Source of the DNA: Pseudomonadota bacterium
Lineage (GTDB): Bacteria > Desulfobacterota > Desulfobacteria > Desulfobacterales > Desulfobacteraceae
Reading direction: 5' to 3'
Assembly (NCBI GenBank): GCA_018812385.1
Contig: JAHJDU010000596.1
Span: 1-5,101 of the forward strand
DNA: 5,101 bases
The notes below the pieces were generated by a model. That model did no database searches, was not told the origin of the DNA, and saw only the letters and a program-made list of their open reading frames with translations. Below, one piece after another: positions 1 through 4,844 of this stretch. Every line of letters begins with the position of its first letter. Position 1 is the first letter of the stretch. The translations under genes and the position numbers were made by a program.

Positions 1-40
1 ATTCCCTTGATGGGATCTATTCCCTTGATGGACTTGATGG
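1..40 (-). repeat. Short in-frame tandem repeat in the GvpV-like gene tail
   Basis: ATTCCCTTGATGG occurs at 1-13 and again at 19-31, an 18-bp (6-codon) period, and is followed by the partial copy ACTTGATGG at 32-40. On the coding strand it encodes the Ile-Lys repeats of the C-terminal tail. The array reaches the window edge, so its copy number is unknown. Confidence 0.7.
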
Positions 41-320
41 ATGTCAAGGGGGACATTGAAGCAATACCCCCCCTGACTTTTTTACCCATCATAGAGATTG
101 CCTTGTCAAGGGATGCAAGCTCGCTTTGTATCTGATTAAATCTCAGGTTCAGATTGGCTTTTTCCCGCTTTAACCTGGAGCGGTGATTGTTCATTATAAA
201 CATTTCCAGATAACTGGATTTAACAGGCCAGGATTTTGCGCTGATATTATTCTTTGTTGCGGTTCTTATCTCTGACAGGCCTCTTCTTACGGCATCTTTG
301 TCATGGGACAAACTAGACAT
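1..320 (-). CDS. Small coiled-coil gas vesicle accessory protein, GvpV-like (3' end outside window)
   Basis: Reading leftwards from ATG at 318-320, 106 codons are open with no stop, so the C-terminus lies beyond the window. The protein starts MSSLSHDKDAVRRGL. Its core, about residues 36-76, has the pattern SYLEMFIMNNHRSRLKREK followed by regularly spaced leucine, isoleucine and phenylalanine residues, as in a helical coiled coil. This 'YLEM... R...K..L...' layout resembles my recollection of cyanobacterial GvpV, a small accessory protein of gvp clusters with no known enzymatic role; the match is from memory, not a search. Residues 94-106 form an Ile-Lys-rich repetitive tail (SIKSIKGIDPIKG) that continues off the edge. 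A perfect AAAGGAGG at 326-333 lies inside the end of gvpN, and the start codon overlaps gvpN's stop by 8 bp, so translational coupling is likely. The reading frame is secure; the family name is tentative. Confidence 0.75.
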   Translation of the reverse strand, partial: MSSLSHDKDAVRRGLSEIRTATKNNISAKSWPVKSSYLEMFIMNNHRSRLKREKANLNLRFNQIQSELASLDKAISMMGKKVRGGIASMSPLTSIKSIKGIDPIKG

Positions 321-1260
321 AGGAACCTCCTTTATTAATGTCATTGCAATACTGATCAATCAATTTTAAGAGGACCTGCATCACCCTTTCCTTGTTTGAC
401 TTGCTGCCGATACGGCTGGTTTCGGAAGAAAGTATGTCAAAACAGATCTGGCAAAAGACTTTATCATCCTTATGGACTCTGGCATTAAACACCTGAACGG
501 ATTTGGCAATCATCAGACATCCCCTCACTGTAGGGGCAAATTCAAAAACATCAGAATCTCTTAACCCGCTGACAATATTTACAATCTTTTTTGCATCTTC
601 GTATGACAACCCTGATTTAGCCTGGACAATTCCGGTTTCAGTCTTTTTATCCAGAGATTCAAGGTCAATGGTAATCATACGGTCTCTTAATGCATCCTGG
701 CTACGGTGGACCCCGGCATACTCTTCAGGGTTGCTGGTAAAAAGAGCGGTAAAATCAGGGTGGACCTTCATATAATTGGAATTGCTGTGACTTGTGGTTG
801 GAATATCCAGAATTTTCTCCTGGAGCACGGACAAAAGAACATTATTCGCCTCAGGCCTGGACCGGGTATATTCATCATAAAGGAGTGTAAACCCGAATTT
901 ACAGGCCATGGTCAACCGGTTATCAACCCATTGCTTACTCATACTCTCTTCTATCTTAAGAACTGAATGAATAAAATTATCCCTGACTTTACGCATGTGA
1001 TAACCTTGGTCACTGCCTATTAAATCCGAGGTTGTAAACTCCTCATCCCCGTGTATAAGGATAAGAGGGCGCCCTATTCTGGCAGCTATATGAATAGCAA
1101 GAGTGGTTTTTCCAACACCTGATATCCCTCTTAAATGCACAGGGAAACCAGCCTTGACATAACCTAATGCCCTGTTAGTAACATCTTTTACATATTCTGT
1201 TTCCACAAAATCCGGCAGGGAGACGGGTTCTAAAACGGTGCTTGCAATTGCTGTTGACAT
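313..1260 (-). CDS. gvpN: Gas vesicle protein GvpN, MoxR-type AAA+ ATPase
   Basis: A 315-aa AAA+ ATPase of about the usual GvpN length. Visible motifs are a Walker A/P-loop GISGVGKT (residues 45-52), a Walker B region LLYDE (126-130), a sensor-1-like Asn177 in FTSNPEEYAGVH, and an arginine-finger-like LRDR (191-194). The phrases 'VHLRGISGVGKTTLA' and 'SNPEEYAGVH' are characteristic of GvpN within the MoxR-related AAA+ group. GvpN is cytoplasmic, and in known systems it is needed for vesicles to enlarge to full size, probably by nucleotide-driven remodelling of GvpA assemblies. The start ATG at 1258-1260 has an AAAGGAG ribosome site at 1266-1272 with 5-bp spacing. The gene lies 124 bp after the 331-aa repeat gene, past a strong hairpin, and its last codons overlap the next gene and carry that gene's ribosome site. 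Confidence 0.96.
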   Translation of the reverse strand: MSTAIASTVLEPVSLPDFVETEYVKDVTNRALGYVKAGFPVHLRGISGVGKTTLAIHIAARIGRPLILIHGDEEFTTSDLIGSDQGYHMRKVRDNFIHSVLKIEESMSKQWVDNRLTMACKFGFTLLYDEYTRSRPEANNVLLSVLQEKILDIPTTSHSNSNYMKVHPDFTALFTSNPEEYAGVHRSQDALRDRMITIDLESLDKKTETGIVQAKSGLSYEDAKKIVNIVSGLRDSDVFEFAPTVRGCLMIAKSVQVFNARVHKDDKVFCQICFDILSSETSRIGSKSNKERVMQVLLKLIDQYCNDINKGGSYV

Positions 1261-1348
1261 TTTAACTCCTTTGTTATTATTTGATTAAAAAAACAAAAAG
1301 GTATCCTTTTTACAAGTCCATGTTCTCTTAGGGCTCCCTTGGAATTGT

Positions 1349-1379
1349 TCAGGGCCGGGATATCAAATCCCGGCCCTGA
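1349..1379. promoter_or_regulatory. Perfect 13-bp G+C-rich intercistronic stem-loop upstream of gvpN
   Basis: TCAGGGCCGGGAT (1349-1361) and ATCCCGGCCCTGA (1367-1379) are exact inverted repeats around a 5-nt loop. The element begins only 5 bp past the stop codon at 1385-1387 of the 331-aa gene and about 90 bp before the gvpN start. In the minus-strand transcript the stem is followed by ACAATTCC, not a U-run, so it is not a classical intrinsic terminator. It could protect the upstream message's 3' end, serve as an RNA-processing site, or weaken read-through into gvpN. Confidence 0.75.
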
Positions 1380-1384
1380 TTCTC

Positions 1385-2380
1385 TTATAAAGTAAAATAC
1401 AAGGAACCTTCTTTTCTTATCTGTTTGCTGTCCATAAGATCACGCATAACAGGAATAAGCATTCGCCACTGTTCAATATCAAGCAATTCAGCCAGCTGGG
1501 TCATTTTAAGACCATCTGCATAGTCAAACAGGGTGCTCATAACCGTTTCTTTTAAAGGAGCATTATCATAGTAACTATGTTCGGTTTCAACCTCCTCATC
1601 GGGCTGCGTTTGTTCTTCCGGTTCTTCACTGGTGTCAACTTCTTTTAAAGGCTCAGGTTCAACAATCTCTTGAATTGTTTCTGGATCACTTAAGCTGACC
1701 CTGGAAGGCTTTTTTCTCCATGCTGCTGCCATGGCAGCCAGTTCTGCTTGTTCAGATGATTTCCGGTCTTTTTCACTTGCCCTGAGATCTGAAACAAAGG
1801 CTTTATCAGATGATTTCCGGTCTTTTTCACTTGCCTTGAGATCTGAAACAAAGGCTTTTAAAGGTGGTGAAAGTTCATCTCTCATGTTCTTTAACCAGTT
1901 TTGAATATCGCCCCGCATCCTGCTGACCTCGGCCTTTAAGGTTTTTATTCCCTTAAGTCGCTGTTGCTTATCTGCTTGAGAATCATCCTTCAAGGTTTTT
2001 ACTCCCTCAAGTCGCTGTTGCTTATCTGCCTGGGAATCATTATGAAACTCTGACATGAAATTTTCCAGTACTTCATTGTTCCATTTTATGCGCTGATCAC
2101 GCTCTTTTAACGCCTCGTTCTTGCGATCTTTGTCCCATTCTCTGCGCTTATTATTCTCCATTAACGCCTCTTTCTGGCGCTCTTTTTCCATTGCATCAAG
2201 AGCAGGCCTATATTTTTTCAATTGCTGGTGCAAAGATTGGGTCATATTATCCCTGTCCCTGGAGAGTGATTTTATCAGATTCAATGACTCATTTTTCAAA
2301 TTCTCAATAAATACCATACGCTCATTTCTTGAATCTGCAATCTCCTGTACTAACCTTTCTAAATCTTTAGATGCTGACAT
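1385..2380 (-). CDS. Helical repeat protein (18-residue repeats) with C-terminal winged-helix-like domain; GvpC-like candidate
   Basis: 331 aa, starting at ATG 2378-2380, chosen because AAGGAG lies at 2388-2393 with 7-bp spacing; an in-frame ATG 29 codons upstream has no such site. Residues 1-215 are highly charged and predicted to be almost entirely helical. They contain three adjacent pairs of 18-residue repeats: EAL-headed units at 71-88 and 89-106, DSQADKQQRL units at 115-132 and 133-150, and KAFVSDL units at 175-192 and 193-210. Residues 228-275 are an acidic, proline-rich linker. Residues 276-331 look like a compact winged-helix fold (TLFDYADGLKMTQLAELL, then VMRDLMDSKQIRKEGSLYF). No signal peptide or membrane segment is seen. 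It sits between the 51-residue-repeat gene and gvpN, so a GvpC-type outer scaffold role is the best guess. The wing-like end could be a protein- rather than DNA-binding module. I do not recognise a named family. Confidence 0.85.
   Translation of the reverse strand: MSASKDLERLVQEIADSRNERMVFIENLKNESLNLIKSLSRDRDNMTQSLHQQLKKYRPALDAMEKERQKEALMENNKRREWDKDRKNEALKERDQRIKWNNEVLENFMSEFHNDSQADKQQRLEGVKTLKDDSQADKQQRLKGIKTLKAEVSRMRGDIQNWLKNMRDELSPPLKAFVSDLKASEKDRKSSDKAFVSDLRASEKDRKSSEQAELAAMAAAWRKKPSRVSLSDPETIQEIVEPEPLKEVDTSEEPEEQTQPDEEVETEHSYYDNAPLKETVMSTLFDYADGLKMTQLAELLDIEQWRMLIPVMRDLMDSKQIRKEGSLYFTL
1752..1859 (-). repeat. 54-bp tandem repeat pair, nearly identical
   Basis: Unit 1 (1752-1805) and unit 2 (1806-1859) differ at only two positions, one internal (c/t) and one at the final base. 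They encode the KAFVSDL[KR]ASEKDRKSS[DE] repeats at residues 175-210 of the 331-aa protein. Near-identity at DNA level points to a recent duplication. Confidence 0.93.
1934..2041 (-). repeat. 54-bp tandem repeat pair, diverged
   Basis: The word GTCGCTGTTGCTTATCTGC begins at 1957 and again at 2011, exactly 54 bp apart, within two similar units of about 1934-1987 and 1988-2041. They encode the DSQADKQQRL[EK]G[VI]KTLK repeats at residues 115-150. They are more diverged than the pair at 1752-1859, so they look older. Confidence 0.9.
2063..2170 (-). repeat. 54-bp tandem repeat pair, strongly diverged
   Basis: AACGCCTC recurs at 2109 and 2163, again a 54-bp step, and both copies encode the head (EAL) of 18-residue units at residues 71-88 and 89-106. 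The rest of the units keeps only a charged, Arg/Lys/Asn/Trp-rich character. This is the most degenerate of the three pairs. Confidence 0.6.
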
Positions 2381-2528
2381 TATTATTCTCCTTTTTAACC
2401 TTGAAAAGACATGCTTAAAGCAAGGCTTGTTGAGCCAGTGGAGGGTGGTAAACCTCCATAGCGGCAAAGGATATCTTTTTTTATTTTTAAATGCGAATCT
2501 GATGTTTAATTCAGATTGGCTATAATAA
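2381..2528. other. Intercistronic gap with a small inverted repeat
   Basis: This 148-bp gap separates the two helical repeat genes. AATCTGA (2496-2502) and TCAGATT (2511-2517) form a 7-bp stem with an 8-nt loop, extendable by two G-C pairs past a G-G mismatch. On the minus strand it lies just after the stop of the 218-aa gene and is followed, some bases on, by an A-rich rather than U-rich stretch. It is therefore a weak processing or 3'-end stem at best. A small GGAGG/CCTCC stem (about 2441-2458) is also visible. No gene is supported here. Confidence 0.45.
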
Positions 2529-3185
2529 TTATTGACTATTTATACTTACAACTTTTTGCCATTGGTCATTAACTCTGTTTCTGACAAGATCAAAATCATC
2601 TAATATTTTAAACAGATCCTGGTTATATTCACTCTGTTGTGCACGGATGGCTTTGAGCATTGCCTTGTAATCTTTAATCCTGATATTTTCACCCTTTTCC
2701 AATAACTTTTTTAAACCTGTTTTCAATTCTTCCTGTTCAACCTGAATATGCTTTAATATCCTTATAATATCATGCTCCCGGTTTTTCTGTCGTGTTAACA
2801 TATGTTCGAGCATGGCTTCACCATCCTCGATCCGGTCATGGCTTTTGCCGGTAATGATATCTCTTAAAGACATTATCATCTCCTGTTCCTCTTTCTGAAA
2901 ATTAGACAGGCTCAGGTTGGCTTCATTTTCAATGTTCTGGTGATGGTCAAGGATATCCCGGATCATGGAATCAAAATCCCTTCGCCTGAGACTCTGGGAA
3001 TTGGCAAGGTTGATTCTCAGACAATTCATCATATCGGCAAGTTCAGACTGGAAAGAATGAAGAAAATTATTGACCTGGGTCAGTAAAGAACAAATGGTGT
3101 CTACCCTTATCTCATAGGAATCAACAATACTTACTGCCAATATTCTCAATTGTTCTGTATCTTTTAGTTTTTCCAGAGTGGTCAT
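2529..3185 (-). CDS. Helical protein of three 51-residue repeats; probable GvpC-like gas vesicle scaffold protein
   Basis: 218 aa, almost wholly charged alpha-helix, with no signal peptide or membrane segment. Residues 55-105, 106-156 and 157-207 align with one another without gaps. Each has Leu at repeat position 2, Arg 13, Asp 16, Met 20, an aliphatic residue at 21 and Leu 39, for example RRRDFDSM, RIEDGEAM and RIKDYKAM. Residues 4-54 appear to be a degenerate fourth unit in the same phase (LHSFQSELADMM against LSNFQKEEQEMI). GvpC proteins of cyanobacteria and haloarchaea are helical repeat proteins (about 33 and 38 residues per unit) that bind the outside of the GvpA shell and stiffen it, and are usually encoded directly after gvpA, as here. 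The repeat length differs, so GvpC identity is inferred from architecture and position. The start at 3183-3185 is preceded by AAAAGGTGA (3189-3197). A terminator-like hairpin separates it from gvpA. Confidence 0.85.
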   Translation of the reverse strand: MTTLEKLKDTEQLRILAVSIVDSYEIRVDTICSLLTQVNNFLHSFQSELADMMNCLRINLANSQSLRRRDFDSMIRDILDHHQNIENEANLSLSNFQKEEQEMIMSLRDIITGKSHDRIEDGEAMLEHMLTRQKNREHDIIRILKHIQVEQEELKTGLKKLLEKGENIRIKDYKAMLKAIRAQQSEYNQDLFKILDDFDLVRNRVNDQWQKVVSINSQ

Positions 3186-3201
3186 ATGTCACCTTTTGAC
3201 T

Positions 3202-3279
3202 AAAAAAAAACCTCAAACATATCGGACAACAATAGTTTCTAAAATTAAGGGAGTTTTGTCAGATATGTTTGGGGTTTTT
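3202..3279 (-). terminator. Terminator/attenuator-like hairpin between gvpA and the 51-residue-repeat gene
   Basis: The arms CCTCAAACATATC (3211-3223) and GATATGTTTGGGG (3262-3274) pair over 13 bp with one imperfect pair. They extend inward through GACAA/TTGTC after one mismatch and outward through A5/T5. In the minus-strand transcript the stem ends in nine U residues (3210 down to 3202), the signature of intrinsic termination. The U-run ends only 16 nt before the ATG of the downstream gene and abuts its ribosome site. It would release most gvpA transcripts and let a minority read through, giving GvpA in excess over the downstream proteins. Confidence 0.85.
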
Positions 3280-3323
3280 ATAAATACCCCGGAGATTCCA
3301 GATATGCTTAAGATGATAGCGTT

Positions 3324-3352
3324 TAATTAAAAGGGTACAACACCTTTAATTA
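3324..3352. promoter_or_regulatory. Inverted repeat in the gvpA 3' untranslated region
   Basis: TAATTAAA (3324-3331) and TTTAATTA (3345-3352) are exact inverted repeats, with a further GG/CC pair inside after a one-base bulge. It lies about 35 bp after the gvpA stop and before the larger terminator-like hairpin. The stem is A+T-rich and would be weak; a 3'-end stabilising role for gvpA mRNA is possible but unproven. Confidence 0.4.
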
Positions 3353-3385
3353 TCCCAAGGATACCTGCCAATCTCCCTTTACAGG

Positions 3386-3595
3386 TTAGGCTTCAACTTG
3401 TTGTGTGAGGCCAACGGCTTCAGCATATTTCAGGAAGGTGTCGACACCGGCCACAACTATTCTGGCTTCAATAGCCAGAAGTTCAATACCTACAAGAGAT
3501 ACCCTTACCCAGGCATCAATAACAATGCCTTTGTCAAGGATACGATCAATAACTTCAACTAAACTTGAGGATGCATTTGTTTTTTCTACGGCCAT
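3386..3595 (-). CDS. gvpA: Gas vesicle major structural protein GvpA
   Basis: A 69-aa protein, essentially the family's normal length of about 70. It has the near-invariant GvpA signature: MAVEKTNASSSLVEVIDRIL, then DKGIVIDAWVRVSL, VGIELLAIEARIVVA and LKYAEAVGL. GvpA is the small hydrophobic subunit that assembles into the ribbed, gas-permeable vesicle wall; the two beta-strands joined by a turn (about residues 24-45) form the wall and the flanking helices complete each rib. The start at 3593-3595 has CTCCTT (AAGGAG on the coding strand) at 3603-3608 with 7-bp spacing. It is the first gene of the gvp series, with a repeat-containing 353-bp regulatory stretch upstream and a strong terminator-like hairpin downstream, consistent with very high expression. 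The identification is certain. Confidence 0.99.
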   Translation of the reverse strand: MAVEKTNASSSLVEVIDRILDKGIVIDAWVRVSLVGIELLAIEARIVVAGVDTFLKYAEAVGLTQQVEA

Positions 3596-3632
3596 GATAA
3601 ATCTCCTTTTTAAAAAAAATTAATTGTATAAT

Positions 3633-3671
3633 TAATGTTTTCTGTTAAATAAAATATACAAGAAAACATTA
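3633..3671. promoter_or_regulatory. 11-bp perfect inverted repeat in the gvpA leader
   Basis: TAATGTTTTCT (3633-3643) and AGAAAACATTA (3661-3671) are exact inverted repeats separated by 17 bp. If transcription starts near 3685, as the candidate promoter predicts, the element lies in the 5' untranslated region and would form a stem-loop about 38 nt upstream of the gvpA ATG. This could stabilise the message. As DNA it could equally be an operator with half-sites 28 bp apart, centre to centre. Confidence 0.65.
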
Positions 3672-3691
3672 GCCTGGATTGGATAATAAAT

Positions 3692-3720
3692 CTTTTAATC
3701 AGGCATTGATATAGGGTGAA
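3692..3720 (-). promoter_or_regulatory. Candidate sigma-70-type promoter for gvpA
   Basis: On the minus strand, TTCACC (3715-3720) and TAAAAG (3692-3697) are spaced by 17 bp; each matches the consensus at four of six positions. The -35 overlaps ATATAGGGT (3709-3717), an inverted copy of ACCCTATAT at 3743-3751 where the 22-bp array begins. A weak promoter that needs an activator would fit. No GG-N10-GC sigma-54 element was found. Other AT-rich -10-like words nearby make this call tentative. Confidence 0.35.
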
Positions 3721-3746
3721 CTACTGAAAGATTCTTTTTAAAACCC

Positions 3747-3812
3747 TATATCCCTTTAAAAAAACCCTTATATCCCTTTAAAAAACCCCTTATATCCCTT
3801 TAAAAAAACCCG
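3747..3812. repeat. Three tandem copies of a 22-bp A-tract repeat upstream of gvpA
   Basis: Units at 3747-3768, 3769-3790 and 3791-3812 follow TATATCCCTTTAAAAAAACC plus two bases. Unit 2 has one substitution (A6C4 instead of A7C3) and unit 3 differs at its last base. A degenerate half unit, CTTTTTAAAACCC, precedes the array at 3734-3746. The 22-bp step is close to two helical turns, so the sites and A-tracts lie on about the same DNA face. This suits an array of operator sites or a bent-DNA upstream element. It sits 27-92 bp upstream of the candidate gvpA -35. Confidence 0.92.
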
Positions 3813-3948
3813 GTATTAATATTGAACTCAATAGAGGAGCGGTTTAAAAAGTTAGGGTAATGGACAATAAATTTTTACATGGATGAGTTGATGAGTCTAA
3901 GGTGTTGAGGAATCTTAAGCATTGACTGGGTATCGGTAAGGGGTATAT

Positions 3949-4608
3949 TTATTCTTTAATTATCAATCCTTTTTGAAGGGCATATTGCACAAGACCTGCT
4001 GTCTTCTTGATATTGAGTCTCTTTTTTATTTGGGTCCGGTGGGTTTCAACGGTTTTTATACTCACACATAAAATTTTGGCAATTTCCCGATTTGTATACC
4101 CTTCTGCCAATAGTTGCAGGACTTCTGTCTGCCGGCTGGTAAGTTCTTTTTCTCTGCTGTCTTTGTCAATATCTGATATTGTGCTGGATTGGCGCAGATA
4201 TTCATTAATAAGGGTTTTTGAAATAGAAGAACTTAGATAGGATTTTCCTTTATGGACTTCGTGAATTGCAGTAACCAGATCTGAAGGAGCGGCTCTTTTA
4301 ATAAGATATCCTGAAGCCCCTGCCTTCAGTGCCTGCAGAACATACTCTTCATTTGTGTGTACTGTCAGAATAATAATTTCTATTTCAGGGAAGCGTTTTT
4401 TAAGCTGACGGCAAGCCTCTATTCCGTTAAGAAGGGGCATTCCTATATCCATAACAACAACATCAGGTTTTATTTCTTCAGCTTTTATGACGGCATCCCT
4501 GCCGTTTTCTGCTTCAGCCACAACAACAATGCCGGGCTCCTTCTCCAGAAGAGAACAAAGCCCCTTGCGAACTATGGTATGATCTTCTGCAATTAATACT
4601 CTAATCAT
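3949..4608 (-). CDS. NarL/FixJ-family response regulator (receiver plus LuxR-type HTH)
   Basis: A 219-aa full-length regulator. The receiver domain (residues 2-118) has the acidic pair Glu8-Asp9, phosphoacceptor Asp54 in VVMDIGMP, Thr82 in ILTVHT, Tyr89, and Lys104 in YLIKRAAP. The LuxR-type helix-turn-helix (about 156-215) has the family run LTSRQTEVLQLLAEGYTNRE followed by IAKILCVSIKTVETH. Phosphorylation at Asp54 should promote dimerisation and DNA binding. The start at 4606-4608 has only an A-rich, weak ribosome site (AAAAAAGAT). It is divergent from a probable sensor gene at 4845 and reads towards gvpA, so it is the obvious candidate regulator of gas vesicle synthesis; that target is inferred from position. 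All key residues are intact. Confidence 0.95.
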   Translation of the reverse strand: MIRVLIAEDHTIVRKGLCSLLEKEPGIVVVAEAENGRDAVIKAEEIKPDVVVMDIGMPLLNGIEACRQLKKRFPEIEIIILTVHTNEEYVLQALKAGASGYLIKRAAPSDLVTAIHEVHKGKSYLSSSISKTLINEYLRQSSTISDIDKDSREKELTSRQTEVLQLLAEGYTNREIAKILCVSIKTVETHRTQIKKRLNIKKTAGLVQYALQKGLIIKE

Positions 4609-4645
4609 ATCTTTTTTGATGATTTTATTCCCCAGACATTTTTAA

Positions 4646-4714
4646 AAAACTATTATTTTTCTTAAAACTATTGTAAAAATTAATGTACAAAATTAATTGT
4701 GAATACTCAATAGT
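4646..4714. promoter_or_regulatory. Candidate autoregulatory sites: AAAACTATT direct repeat plus inverted copy
   Basis: AAAACTATT occurs at 4646-4654 and 4664-4672, an 18-bp step. ACTATTG (4667-4673) recurs inverted as CAATAGT (4708-4714), overlapping the candidate -35 of the regulator gene. NarL-type regulators often bind short 7-bp half-sites near their own promoters, so these are plausible sites. The region is very A+T-rich and chance similarity is a real possibility. Confidence 0.3.
4682..4710 (-). promoter_or_regulatory. Candidate promoter for the response regulator gene
   Basis: On the minus strand, TTGAGT (4705-4710) and TACATT (4682-4687) are spaced by 17 bp, each with four of six consensus matches. 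It would start transcription near 4675, leaving a leader of about 65 nt. It is divergent from, and about 20 bp away from, the candidate promoter of the sensor-like gene. Confidence 0.4.
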
Positions 4715-4729
4715 CTTTTTAAACATTTA

Positions 4730-4758
4730 TTGACTTTAACCCTCTTTCTATATATTAA
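4730..4758 (+). promoter_or_regulatory. Candidate sigma-70-type promoter for the sensor-like gene
   Basis: TTGACT (4730-4735; five of six consensus positions) is followed after 17 bp by TATTAA (4753-4758; four of six). This would start transcription near 4765, about 80 nt before the GTG start. It is the best promoter match in the window. Confidence 0.55.
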
Positions 4759-4844
4759 AAAAAGAATTGAAACCTTTGCTTTGTTAAACGCAGTCCAGTG
4801 ATCTTATGGTTTGGAAATTAGATTAGACAGAAGGCAAATATATT

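Larger units (their letters stand above)
3596..3948. other. 353-bp non-coding region between the response regulator gene and gvpA
   Basis: No gene is supported on either strand. From the gvpA end it holds the gvpA ribosome site, an A-rich leader with the short dyad TTAATTGTATAATTAA (3620-3635), an 11-bp inverted repeat, a candidate promoter, the 22-bp repeat array, and the dyad TATTGA-AC-TCAATA at 3820-3833. The remaining 3834-3948 shows only the small direct repeat GATGAGT (3882-3888 and 3890-3896). No intrinsic terminator is visible after the regulator gene, so its transcripts could read into gvpA. Confidence 0.75.

Noticed and set aside
503..966. Plus-strand open frames opposite gvpN
   Set aside because: They are antisense to a convincing AAA+ ATPase, have no ribosome sites and show no recognisable protein features.
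2381..2467. N-terminal extension of 29 codons on the 331-aa repeat protein
   Set aside because: The upstream ATG lacks a good ribosome site, the extra residues are unlike the charged helix that follows, and ATG 2378-2380 has AAGGAG at ideal spacing.
2121..2525. Plus-strand open frame opposite the start of the 331-aa gene
   Set aside because: It mirrors the repetitive coding sequence, gives a Ser/Phe-rich product of low complexity and has no start signals.
3747..3812. CRISPR array
   Set aside because: The 22-bp units are contiguous with no unique spacers, and no cas gene is present.
4007..4596. Plus-strand open frames opposite the response regulator
   Set aside because: The minus-strand gene has every receiver and HTH motif intact; the antisense frames show none.
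3949..4608. Naming the response regulator TtrR and the locus a tetrathionate system
   Set aside because: The sensor domain is only TtrS-like, and no tetrathionate reductase genes are in view; the regulator's HTH and receiver are generic NarL/FixJ type.
3616..4700. Shared word AAAATTAATTGT at 3616-3627 and 4689-4700 as a common regulator site
   Set aside because: Both lie in very A+T-rich DNA where a 12-bp match is not far from chance, and the first copy lies almost at the gvpA ribosome site. Not strong enough to call.
3826..4713. Shared ACTCAATAG at 3826-3834 and 4705-4713 as a common operator
   Set aside because: A 9-bp match alone is weak, and the second copy is explained by the candidate -35 region of the regulator gene.
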